Below are positions 47,625 through 54,876 of a stretch of DNA of 64,000 bases, piece by piece (positions within the stretch are counted from its first letter, which is position 1; every line of letters starts with the position of its first letter). The DNA is from JAGDVO01 sp964590075 [NCBI: uncultured Aquificales bacterium] (GTDB lineage: Bacteria; Thermosulfidibacterota; Thermosulfidibacteria; Thermosulfidibacterales): assembly GCA_964590075.1 (NCBI GenBank), contig CAZPXS010000004.1, forward strand, positions 1 to 64,000, read 5' to 3'. The position numbers were made by a program, and so were the translations under genes. A model generated the notes under the pieces. The model was not told the origin of the DNA. It saw only the letters and a program-made list of their open reading frames with translations, and searched no databases.

Positions 47625-48617
47625 TTACTTTTCCTTTATGCTCTCCTTAACCTTTATACCGAAATGTCTTCCTCCTTCGGTTTTATAAGCCAAAATCTTA
47701 TCTCCCTTTTTTAACTTAACTATAGAGATGGGTGTGCCATCGGTTCTTGTTAGTCTTATGGTTTCGGCATTCTGTAACACGAGAGAGGCCGTAGTTTCAC
47801 CAACCTTTACCTTAACCACAATAAGGGGTCTCAGTTCTATCTTGGCTCTACCAACTAGTGCTTCTCTAGTGTTACCCTTATAATCCACCACCAGAACCTT
47901 ATCCCCTGTCGATACTTCATAGAGATACTTTGTTTTACCATCGGCCATCATGACATAGGCGTGTATCCCCCCAGCGTTGACTCTAAATGGCCTTGGTGCT
48001 ACGTATGGGTTTTCTATACTTTCAGAGTGTACAAGTAGAAAGGTATCACTTTTATCACCTACCAACATACCTTCACCTATTGTCATAATATCCGTTGTAT
48101 CGATACAGGTCCTATATCCCATGCCTCCTGGTTCGACCGATATTACCTCTGCCTCGATTAGGTTCAATTTGCCCCTCTTCCTTTTAACTAAGTTTCCCAC
48201 CTCCTTTACGATCGAAGGATCCTTTGTTTCAAGTAGAATTCCCCTTGTACCCTTTTCGAGAACTCCAACTGCAAGTTCCGCTTCCTCGGGATTCCTTACA
48301 AGGGCTATTATGTTGTCCGATTGGGCAACGAGGTTTTCCAAGGGTATCACCATCCAGTCGGTAGTTTCAACTATCACGATTTTGTATCTCGATGTTTCTA
48401 CGGCTTTAGTTTCATCTTCCTTCGATTCTATCCTTATTATTTCGTAATCAACTCCTTCCTTAAGATCACCGTTTTTCGATGCTACCTTTACAAGTCCAAG
48501 CTCTTTTACCTTTTCGATATTCTCATCCTCCGTAAGGATGACATCCACTCCTGATTCAATACCGGTGGTTACAAGTTTTTTATCCCAGGGTATCACCTTT
48601 AGCCAGAATTCCTTCAT
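47625..48617 (-). CDS. aroB': 3-dehydroquinate synthase II (AroB')
   Basis: 330-residue archaeal-type enzyme (MJ1249 family). It converts 2-amino-3,7-dideoxy-D-threo-hept-6-ulosonate to 3-dehydroquinate by NAD-dependent oxidative deamination and ring closure, replacing classical AroB. Family segments: '[23 protein letters not shown]' (in part), '[19 protein letters not shown]' and '[14 protein letters not shown]'. The start overlaps the aroA' stop by four bases. Its expression should be set by the attenuator upstream of aroA'. Confidence 0.94.
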   Translation of the reverse strand: MKEFWLKVIPWDKKLVTTGIESGVDVILTEDENIEKVKELGLVKVASKNGDLKEGVDYEIIRIESKEDETKAVETSRYKIVIVETTDWMVIPLENLVAQSDNIIALVRNPEEAELAVGVLEKGTRGILLETKDPSIVKEVGNLVKRKRGKLNLIEAEVISVEPGGMGYRTCIDTTDIMTIGEGMLVGDKSDTFLLVHSESIENPYVAPRPFRVNAGGIHAYVMMADGKTKYLYEVSTGDKVLVVDYKGNTREALVGRAKIELRPLIVVKVKVGETTASLVLQNAETIRLTRTDGTPISIVKLKKGDKILAYKTEGGRHFGIKVKESIKEK

Positions 48618-49411
48618 TTCAGCACCTCCATTGCTTCCCTTATATCTGCCCTTTCATGAACTAGAAGTGAAAGGGCTTTGACCATCTTTGTTGGATCCTC
48701 ATGTTGAAATACGTTTCTACCTATGGAAATTCCGCTTGCTCCTGCATCCATGGCGCCCTTTACCATGACGAGTACATCTTCAACGGTATCCATTTTCTCT
48801 CCACCTGCAATAACTACCGGTATTGGACACCCTTCCACAACCTTGGCGAATGTATCGGGAGACCCTGTATAAGGCACTTTTACTATATCAGCTCCTATTT
48901 CCGCTGCAACTCTCGCACAGTGGGCCACTATCGCAGGATCGTACTGACTCTTTATCCTTGGTCCCCTGGCGTAGACCATCGCAAGTAGAGGTATACCCCA
49001 TTCACTGCAACTTGCCGATATTTTACCGAAGTCTTCGAGCATCTTGGCTTCATCTTCAGCTCCTATGTTAACGTGGATTGAAACTGCATCCGCTCCGAGC
49101 TTTATGGCTTCCTCAACGCTACACACTAATACCTTATTATTCGGTGTTGGTGAGAGGTTTGTACTTGCCGAGAGATGTACTATCAATCCTATGTCCCTCC
49201 CCCTACCTCTGTGACCAAAGGGTACAATCCCTTTGTGGATTACGATAGCGTTCGCTCCACCATCTGCCACCTTTGCTATAGTTTCTCTTATATTTGTCAG
49301 CCCATGTATAGGTCCTACGGTTATACCATGATCCATCGGAACTATTACGGTTGTACCCTTCTCCCTGTTCATTATCCTTTCGAGCCTTATTAGTTTACCT
49401 ATTTTGGTCAT
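48614..49411 (-). CDS. aroA': 2-amino-3,7-dideoxy-D-threo-hept-6-ulosonate synthase (AroA')
   Basis: 265-residue class I aldolase (DhnA/FbaB-like, MJ0400 type). It condenses aspartate semialdehyde with 6-deoxy-5-ketofructose-1-phosphate, the archaeal-type entry into aromatic synthesis. '[17 protein letters not shown]', '[10 protein letters not shown]', the Schiff-base lysine region [10 protein letters not shown] and '[16 protein letters not shown]' are visible. I start at ATG 49411 with GGAGGTG five bases upstream. The frame stays open 20 codons further, but those codons read through the attenuator terminator and are not coding. Confidence 0.94.
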   Translation of the reverse strand: MTKIGKLIRLERIMNREKGTTVIVPMDHGITVGPIHGLTNIRETIAKVADGGANAIVIHKGIVPFGHRGRGRDIGLIVHLSASTNLSPTPNNKVLVCSVEEAIKLGADAVSIHVNIGAEDEAKMLEDFGKISASCSEWGIPLLAMVYARGPRIKSQYDPAIVAHCARVAAEIGADIVKVPYTGSPDTFAKVVEGCPIPVVIAGGEKMDTVEDVLVMVKGAMDAGASGISIGRNVFQHEDPTKMVKALSLLVHERADIREAMEVLK

Positions 49412-49434
49412 CCCTTCACCTCCTAGATTTTTTG

Positions 49435-49479
49435 TTAAAATAAAAAAGGCCATGGAACCCTTTGGTCCCATGGCCTTTT
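49435..49479 (-). terminator. Attenuator terminator (segments 4:5) before aroA'
   Basis: On the minus strand, AAAAGGCCATGGGACC (from 49464-49479), loop AAAG, GGTTCCATGGCCTTTT (from 49444-49459): 15 of 16 positions pair, and TTATTTT follows. It ends about 25 bases before the aroA' start and after the leader peptide, so it is a regulatory intrinsic terminator. Confidence 0.9.
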
Positions 49480-49554
49480 CTTCTGTTAAAGGCCATGGGG
49501 GATTTGTTATCCCCCATGGCCTCTGCCTTCAACCTACAGAGAACCCATGGGGGA
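49464..49554 (-). promoter_or_regulatory. Alternative antiterminator/anti-antiterminator RNA stems of the aro leader
   Basis: Four segments precede or share the terminator, each with a CCATGG core. Segment 1 (49537-49554) pairs with segment 2 (49510-49525): 10 bp plus 5 bp. Segment 2 (49509-49522) pairs with segment 3 (49490-49503): 14 perfect bp. Segment 3 (49488-49499) pairs with segment 4 (49467-49478): 12 perfect bp. Segment 4 pairs with segment 5 to form the terminator. Choices are mutually exclusive in a chain, as in amino-acid operon attenuators. Confidence 0.85.
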
Positions 49555-49653
49555 CAACATCCAGTAATAATACCACCAGTAATAAAATGATCTAACAGAT
49601 TGATCTCTAGAAGAGGATTTATCGAACTGGTTTTTAAAATACCTTAAATCCAT
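49534..49653 (-). CDS. Aromatic leader peptide of the aroA'-aroB' attenuator
   Basis: A 39-codon ORF, too short for ordinary gene calls. Start ATG is the complement of 49651-49653, with AAGGTGAGG seven bases upstream; stop TAG is at 49534-49536. Codons 23-31 read F-Y-Y-W-W-Y-Y-Y-W, nine aromatic residues in a row, with further Tyr5, Phe6 and Phe10. The stop codon falls in the loop of RNA hairpin 1:2 and the last seven codons form segment 1. It should sense charged Phe, Tyr and Trp tRNAs by ribosome stalling. The peptide itself is not expected to have a function. Confidence 0.88.
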   Translation of the reverse strand: MDLRYFKNQFDKSSSRDQSVRSFYYWWYYYWMLSPMGSL

Positions 49654-49697
49654 CAAATCAACCTCACCTTTTGTTAAAACTTTATCAATCATCAAAT

Positions 49698-49726
49698 AAA
49701 TTACAACTTCGATTTTCTATTGTCAA
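49698..49726 (-). promoter_or_regulatory. Predicted promoter of the aro leader
   Basis: On the minus strand, a perfect TTGACA (49721-49726) lies inside the 3' end of hepT. A -10 follows as TAATTT (49698-49703, 17-base spacer) or TGTAAT (49700-49705, 15-base spacer). A transcript would start near 49690, about 37 bases before the leader peptide start. Confidence 0.6.
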
Positions 49727-50168
49727 CACCCTTTCTGTTGTAATATTCCAGTGCCTTCTTTACAAATTTAACTATCAGAGGTAGCCTATCCTGAAAGGTC
49801 TTTATCGCGTTCCATTTGAGATCCAGGTATCTATGTACTAGATTGTTCCTCTCATAGGCTAATTCTGCAAACTCTTCTATTTCCTTAGCCTCAAGTCCAA
49901 CTATAGTTGCACCTATTTTTAGTGCACTGTAGTAGTTTTCGACCTTTTTTCTCTCTTCTATCGATATCGTTCCTGCAAGTTCGATAAGTGCGGTAAGTAC
50001 GTTTTCAACGGTCTTTTCGAGTGCCTTTAGTTTAATAGGATCTTCGAGTTTGGAGTATTCCTCATAGGAGACTTTACCAAAGAAGTTTTTGTAATCCTCT
50101 ATCTCCTTGAGTATATATTCTATAGTATCTATTATTCTTCCCTTTGCGTATCTAAATCTCTCACCCAT
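49701..50168 (-). CDS. hepT: HEPN-domain toxin, HepT-like
   Basis: 155-residue all-alpha HEPN protein with the RNase motif Rx4-6H as ERNNLVHRYLDLKW near residues 109-122. HepT toxins cleave RNA and are silenced by the MntA nucleotidyltransferase, encoded just upstream and overlapping by 37 bases. Of the DUF86/HepT type. The 3' end contains the -35 box of the aro leader promoter. Some such pairs are thought to act in phage defence or tRNA control; here only the pair itself is supported. Confidence 0.85.
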   Translation of the reverse strand: MGERFRYAKGRIIDTIEYILKEIEDYKNFFGKVSYEEYSKLEDPIKLKALEKTVENVLTALIELAGTISIEERKKVENYYSALKIGATIVGLEAKEIEEFAELAYERNNLVHRYLDLKWNAIKTFQDRLPLIVKFVKKALEYYNRKGVDNRKSKL

Positions 50169-50593
50169 TCCTCTACCTCGGTAAGCATCTTTTTACAGCT
50201 TTCAACTTTCCACTTTAACCCGATACTACTAAAATCTTCCATCTCACATATAGCTCTCAGTACGAGTCTTTTATAGAGTTCCTCATCACTTATAAAAATA
50301 GGTATACCATTTACGATAGCATTGTAGAACAGTATTGGTTTCGAAAACCTTTCGTCAATTTCAACCACATCCACTTCTCTATTGAGACTTATAAAGATCT
50401 GTCTTTTTATATCCTTTATTATCTCGGATTTTTTCCTTTCCTCTACCTCTGGTTCAAAAATAACAGCTACATCTATGTCGCTCGTTTCGCTGTCAAGGCC
50501 AGTCGCTGTAGATCCAAATAGAAAGAACGCTCTAATTTTCCAATTTTTCGCGTTATTTTTGACTATTTCTTCTATTAGTTCTATCTTGTTCAA
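50132..50593 (-). CDS. mntA: MntA-like nucleotidyltransferase antitoxin
   Basis: 153-residue minimal nucleotidyltransferase with the catalytic GSxAxG...SDxD pattern (FGSTATGLDSETSDIDVAV, residues about 26-44) and a third acidic residue in VDVVEID. MntA antitoxins AMPylate a tyrosine near the HepT active site. This HepT has HRYLDL, so the Tyr is available. The start is a TTG overlapping the argJ stop by four bases. The C-terminal about 50 residues are helical, 'IGLKWKVESCKKMLTEVEEW'. Confidence 0.86.
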   Translation of the reverse strand: MNKIELIEEIVKNNAKNWKIRAFFLFGSTATGLDSETSDIDVAVIFEPEVEERKKSEIIKDIKRQIFISLNREVDVVEIDERFSKPILFYNAIVNGIPIFISDEELYKRLVLRAICEMEDFSSIGLKWKVESCKKMLTEVEEWVRDLDTQREE

Positions 50594-51771
50594 CTTCTAT
50601 AACTTGCGTTGAGTTTTACATAATCGTAGGTGAGATCACTTGTTAGCATATAGAAGCTACCTTTACCCAGCTTAAGATCGATTGTGATTTCAAAAAAGTT
50701 CTCTCTCATCACCTCTTTCGCTAAATGCTCCCTACCTGTTGATACTCCATTTTCCACAACCTTTTCGTTTCCTATGTATATATCTATGAGTTCTTCCACT
50801 ACTTCCACGCCTGAGTAACCTACGGCAGCTATTATTCTACCCCAGTTTGGATCCTCACCGAATAGTGCTGTCTTAAAAAGTAGAGAGTTTGCTACACTTC
50901 TTGATATTACCTCCGCATCGGAATCGTCCTTTGTACCCTTTACGTTTACCTTTGCCACCTTGGTCGCACCTTCACCATCCGCAACTATCATTTTAGCTAA
51001 TTCCATACAAACCTGTGTTAGGGCTTCCTTGAATTCTGGATAGTATTTGCTATCCAGCTTTTTACCCATTTTTGAGAATACCATAACCGTGTCATTTGTA
51101 GATGTGTCGCCATCAACGCTTATCCTGTTGAAACTCTTATCTACGGCCTCCTTTAGGAACTCATCGAGTGCCTCTTTTTCTATTTCGACATCAACCGTTA
51201 TGAATGCGAGCATTGTTGCCATCTTTGGATGGATCATACCGGCACCCTTTGCACAGGCGCCTATTTTGAACAGACCATCCAAGTTTAAAGCTACCCTTTT
51301 TGGGTATCTATCGGTTGTCATTATGGCTTTTGAAAAGTCCGTATCATCCCTTTTTAGTTCTTCCCTCAGCTTTGGTATTCCAGCTAGTATCTTTTCTATC
51401 GGAAGGTAAACACCTATGACACCGGTGGAACAGACCAGTATCTTATCCTCACTAATTGAGAAAACTCTTGAAGCTTCCTTTACCATATTTAACGCATCGC
51501 TGATACCTCTATTACCCGTGGCACAGTTGGCATTGCCACTATTTACAATAACCCCCCTTTTAATAAAACCCTTTTTCATACTTTCCATGGATACCTTAAC
51601 AGGTGCAGCTTTGATTTTGTTTGTTGTAAAGACGGCGCTTGTTATACAATCACTTTCGCAGATCAAAATACCGAGATCAAATTCCTTTTCCTTTATACCA
51701 CAGTTTATACCGGCTGATAGGAAACCATCGGGATAGCTGACACCTTTATCTTTGATTATTTCTATCTCCAT
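50590..51771 (-). CDS. argJ: Bifunctional ornithine acetyltransferase / N-acetylglutamate synthase
   Basis: Recycles the acetyl group in cyclic arginine synthesis. The 393-residue precursor self-cleaves between Ala and Thr in the 'GAGMIHPKMATMLAF' segment to expose the Thr nucleophile; that segment is intact. Other family blocks are VFTTNKIKAAPV, 'VNSGNANCATGNRG' and 'FGEDPNWGRIIAAVGYSG'. There is no ribosome site before the ATG, and a promoter -10 ends seven bases ahead, so translation may be leaderless. It is followed by mntA with a four-base overlap. Confidence 0.95.
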   Translation of the reverse strand: MEIEIIKDKGVSYPDGFLSAGINCGIKEKEFDLGILICESDCITSAVFTTNKIKAAPVKVSMESMKKGFIKRGVIVNSGNANCATGNRGISDALNMVKEASRVFSISEDKILVCSTGVIGVYLPIEKILAGIPKLREELKRDDTDFSKAIMTTDRYPKRVALNLDGLFKIGACAKGAGMIHPKMATMLAFITVDVEIEKEALDEFLKEAVDKSFNRISVDGDTSTNDTVMVFSKMGKKLDSKYYPEFKEALTQVCMELAKMIVADGEGATKVAKVNVKGTKDDSDAEVISRSVANSLLFKTALFGEDPNWGRIIAAVGYSGVEVVEELIDIYIGNEKVVENGVSTGREHLAKEVMRENFFEITIDLKLGKGSFYMLTSDLTYDYVKLNASYRS

Positions 51772-51778
51772 AGTAACA

Positions 51779-51807
51779 AAAATAACACGAGTTGTTTATT
51801 TTTGCAA
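51779..51807 (-). promoter_or_regulatory. Predicted promoter of argJ
   Basis: On the minus strand, TTGCAA (51802-51807), a 17-base spacer, TATTTT (51779-51784), then seven bases to the argJ ATG. The transcript would start at or next to the start codon. Confidence 0.5.
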
Positions 51808-51830
51808 TCTATGTTAATAGAACTTTTAAG

Positions 51831-52694
51831 ATGAGGAAGACGGTTCTTTATAGGTGTAGAGAGGATAGAGTTGCGATATGTAATACCTGTGCCCATAGAT
51901 GTGAGATCAGACCGGGTGAGGTTGGTAGGTGTGGGGTGAGGAGTAATATAGGAGGAGATATCATAGCGGAGTATTACGGTATAATTTCAAGGTATGACGT
52001 TAAAAAGGGTGTATCAATAGGGATTACCGATGACGAGGATCTATGGTTTATGGTGGGTACCGTTGGTTGTAATTTTAGATGCCCCAGCTGTAGATTTGTG
52101 GATTTTTCATACGGTAACCTTATCGACTATAAGGATAAGGGATACGTTGATCCTGGTAGGTTGATAGAGGATGCTAAACTCAGAGGATTAAAAAATATAG
52201 CTTTTGGCTTTAACGAACCCTTTGTGGAGATCGAGTATGTTTTGGATGTTTTTTCTCTAGCTAAAAGGGAGAAGTTCAAAACCGCACTTTTGACGAACGG
52301 TTTTTTTACGATAGAGGCTTTGAATTTGGTTGCTCCCTACGTTGATAGGTATGTGGTTTATATAAAGGCTTTTACCTCTCACTCTTTTAAGTTATATACA
52401 GGTGTTTCCTGGAAGTCTAACGTTGTTTTTGAAAATATAAGTTACATGTTGAGGAATAATTATAGGGTGGATGTAGCGACTATTCTTGTGCCTGGTGTGA
52501 ATGATAGTGTTTTTGAGATTAGATCGTTGGCTAGGTGGATACTTTACAACATGGGTAGCGATGCTGTGTGGCACATATTCCCTTTTAAACCGACCATGAA
52601 CATGTATGTTTATCCTCCCATGAGTAAGGAAAAGCTCATAAAAGCACTTGATATAGCAGTCTCTGAGGGTTTAAATAGAATATATCTACATTAA
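51831..52694 (+). CDS. AmrS-like divergent radical SAM protein
   Basis: 288-residue radical SAM protein related to AmrS and pyruvate formate-lyase activases. The N-terminus has a cysteine set ([22 protein letters not shown]) like AmrS. The cluster motif is [10 protein letters not shown], where AmrS proteins normally read CxxCQNW. It ends without the C-terminal rubredoxin-like tail of the paralog at 40.4 kb. I use ATG 51831; the frame opens at a TTG 13 codons earlier. Neither has a clear ribosome site. Divergent from argJ and 17 bases before recA. Substrate unknown. Confidence 0.82.
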   Translation: MRKTVLYRCREDRVAICNTCAHRCEIRPGEVGRCGVRSNIGGDIIAEYYGIISRYDVKKGVSIGITDDEDLWFMVGTVGCNFRCPSCRFVDFSYGNLIDYKDKGYVDPGRLIEDAKLRGLKNIAFGFNEPFVEIEYVLDVFSLAKREKFKTALLTNGFFTIEALNLVAPYVDRYVVYIKAFTSHSFKLYTGVSWKSNVVFENISYMLRNNYRVDVATILVPGVNDSVFEIRSLARWILYNMGSDAVWHIFPFKPTMNMYVYPPMSKEKLIKALDIAVSEGLNRIYLH

Positions 52695-52711
52695 TTTCGT
52701 GGAGGGGTAGC

Positions 52712-53782
52712 TTGGATAAGGAGAGGGAAAAGATAATTGAAGCAACTATAAGTCAGATTGAAAAGCAGTTTGGAAAAGGTTCTATAATGAAACTTGGAGA
52801 AAAGAAGACTTTAGCCGATGTACAGGTCATACCGACCGGAGCTTTATCCTTAGATATAGCTCTTGGGATTGGAGGGGTTCCTAAAGGTAGGATAACTGAG
52901 ATATTCGGTGCAGAGGCAAGTGGTAAAACAACACTAGCCCTTTCGATAATATCACAGGCTCAGAAGATGGGTGGAGTGGCTGCTTTCATAGATGCCGAAC
53001 ACGCCCTCAACCCCCTTTATGCTCAGAAGATAGGTGTTAATGTGGATGAACTTTTGATTTCACAACCCGATACTGGAGAGCAGGCTCTTGAGATAGCTGA
53101 GAGCCTTGTGAGAAGTGGGGCGGTAGATGTGATAGTGGTGGATTCTGTGGCTGCTCTTGTCCCAGAGGCTGAGTTGAAAGGAGAGATGGGAGAATCTCAT
53201 GTTGGTCTACAGGCTCGCCTTATGTCTCAGGCTTTGAGGAAACTGACTGGTGTCGTTAACAAGTCCAACACTGCTCTTATCTTTATAAATCAGGTTAGAA
53301 AGACCATAGGAATGGGTTATTACACTGCTCAGAATGAGACTACAACTGGCGGTATGGCACTAAAGTTCTACTCATCCGTAAGGATGGAGACCAGAAAGAT
53401 CCATACTATGAAGGGTAAGGATGATGTTCCAATCGGTATCAGGGTGAAGGTTAAGGTTGTAAAGAATAAGTTAGCTCCACCTTTCAAGGAGGCGGAGTTT
53501 GATATACTCTTCGATAAGGGGATATCAAGTATAGGCTGTATATTCGATCTTGCCGTTGATTACGGTATAATTTCAAGGAGTGGTTCCTGGTTCTCCTATG
53601 GGGATGTAAGGTTGGGTCAGGGAAGAGAGATGGCAATTTCTTTCCTCGAAGAGAACCAGAATATAGCGAGGGAGATTGAATCGAAGATACTCGAGAAGGT
53701 CGGATTCAGAAAAACTACAGGGGATGAGGTAAATGGAGGTGAAAGAGTTTCTATTAAAGATAGCAGAAAGAGCGATAAGTAA
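52712..53782 (+). CDS. recA: Recombinase RecA
   Basis: Strand-exchange protein and SOS co-protease, 356 residues. Walker A is GAEASGKT (the usual GPESSGKT with Pro and Ser changed to Ala). '[19 protein letters not shown]' contains L1, '[23 protein letters not shown]' (in part) covers L2, and '[18 protein letters not shown]' is typical. The start is a TTG behind GGAGGGG. No LexA-type box was recognised in the short gap upstream. The last 50 bases overlap pilT. Confidence 0.97.
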   Translation: MDKEREKIIEATISQIEKQFGKGSIMKLGEKKTLADVQVIPTGALSLDIALGIGGVPKGRITEIFGAEASGKTTLALSIISQAQKMGGVAAFIDAEHALNPLYAQKIGVNVDELLISQPDTGEQALEIAESLVRSGAVDVIVVDSVAALVPEAELKGEMGESHVGLQARLMSQALRKLTGVVNKSNTALIFINQVRKTIGMGYYTAQNETTTGGMALKFYSSVRMETRKIHTMKGKDDVPIGIRVKVKVVKNKLAPPFKEAEFDILFDKGISSIGCIFDLAVDYGIISRSGSWFSYGDVRLGQGREMAISFLEENQNIAREIESKILEKVGFRKTTGDEVNGGERVSIKDSRKSDK

Positions 53783-54863
53783 GAGGGCTAGCGACATACA
53801 TATCAAGCCTGGTAACTACCCGGTATTAAGAATAGATGGTGATCTGTATAGAGAGGAGGAGTTTGGTCTAATTAAGGTTGACTTTATAACCGATCTTGTT
53901 AGGGAGATTGTGCCACCTAAGAAGTGGCAAAATTTCGAGGAAAAAGGGGCTGTGGATTTTGCTCTTGGGTTATCGGGTATAGGAAGATTTAGGGTAAATG
54001 TCTTTAAACAGAGGGGTAGTTATGCGATTGCTATGAGATACATTCCCTTCGAGGTCCCACCTTTTGAAGAACTTAATCTACCTGAGGTGATATTGAAGAT
54101 TGCGCTTGAAAAAAGAGGCCTCGTACTTGTTACTGGTATTACAGGTAGCGGTAAAAGTACTACCCTCGCTTCTATGCTGAAATATATAGCTAAAAATAGG
54201 AGAGTTAATATAATCACTCTCGAGGATCCCATAGAGTATTTATTGAAGGATGATCTAGCGATAATATCCCAGAGAGAGCTGGGGGATGATTTCGATGATT
54301 TTGCAAGTGCCTTAAAGTCTGCTCTTAGGCAGGATCCTGACGTAATAATGGTTGGCGAGATGAGAGACCTTGAGACTATTAGAACAGCTATACTTGCTGC
54401 CGAGACGGGACATCTCGTGCTTTCAACGCTTCATACCCTTGATGCCCCTGAGACTATAAACAGGATAATTTCAGCTTTTCCTACCTATGAGCAGGAGGAT
54501 GTAAGATACAGATTAGCTAGTGTTTTAAAGGCTATAATTTCCCAAAGATTGGTGCAAAGAATCGGTGGGGGTAGGGTCCCAGCTTGTGAAATACTGATTA
54601 ACACGGCTACCGTGAGGGAATGTATAATAGATCCCGATAGGCTCTTAGAGGTAAAGTCGATTATAGAGAAGGGTAAAGAGGTATACGGTATGCAAACATT
54701 CGATCAATCTCTACTTGAACTATATTCAAAAGGTTTGATAACCCTTGAGGAAGCTTTAGGTAATGCCACCAATCCGGACGATATGATACTTAAGGTGAGA
54801 GGTATAACGCAGGTAGGCACTGAACCTACACACGGAACACCTATCGATAGATTTGGTATCTAA
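53733..54863 (+). CDS. pilT: PilT-type twitching motility ATPase
   Basis: Retraction ATPase of type IV pili, 376 residues. The N-terminal PAS-like domain has '[19 protein letters not shown]'. The ATPase core has Walker [10 protein letters not shown], the Asp box TLEDPIEYL, Walker [11 protein letters not shown] and the PilT AIRAGHxLVxTLH-like motif [14 protein letters not shown]. The C-terminal tail after 350 lacks an obvious regulatory motif. The ATG at 53733 overlaps recA by 50 bases with GAGG just before. PilU or another retraction paralog cannot be excluded. No other pilus genes are in the window. Confidence 0.92.
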   Translation: MEVKEFLLKIAERAISKRASDIHIKPGNYPVLRIDGDLYREEEFGLIKVDFITDLVREIVPPKKWQNFEEKGAVDFALGLSGIGRFRVNVFKQRGSYAIAMRYIPFEVPPFEELNLPEVILKIALEKRGLVLVTGITGSGKSTTLASMLKYIAKNRRVNIITLEDPIEYLLKDDLAIISQRELGDDFDDFASALKSALRQDPDVIMVGEMRDLETIRTAILAAETGHLVLSTLHTLDAPETINRIISAFPTYEQEDVRYRLASVLKAIISQRLVQRIGGGRVPACEILINTATVRECIIDPDRLLEVKSIIEKGKEVYGMQTFDQSLLELYSKGLITLEEALGNATNPDDMILKVRGITQVGTEPTHGTPIDRFGI

Positions 54864-54876
54864 GGAGGTAAGAGTT

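Noticed and set aside
47977-48447. A 156-codon open frame on the plus strand
   Set aside because: Shadow of aroB' on the other strand; composition follows the real gene's codons.
49412-49471. Twenty extra in-frame codons upstream of aroA'
   Set aside because: They translate the attenuator terminator hairpin and lack a ribosome site; the ATG at 49411 has GGAGGTG and starts the conserved protein.
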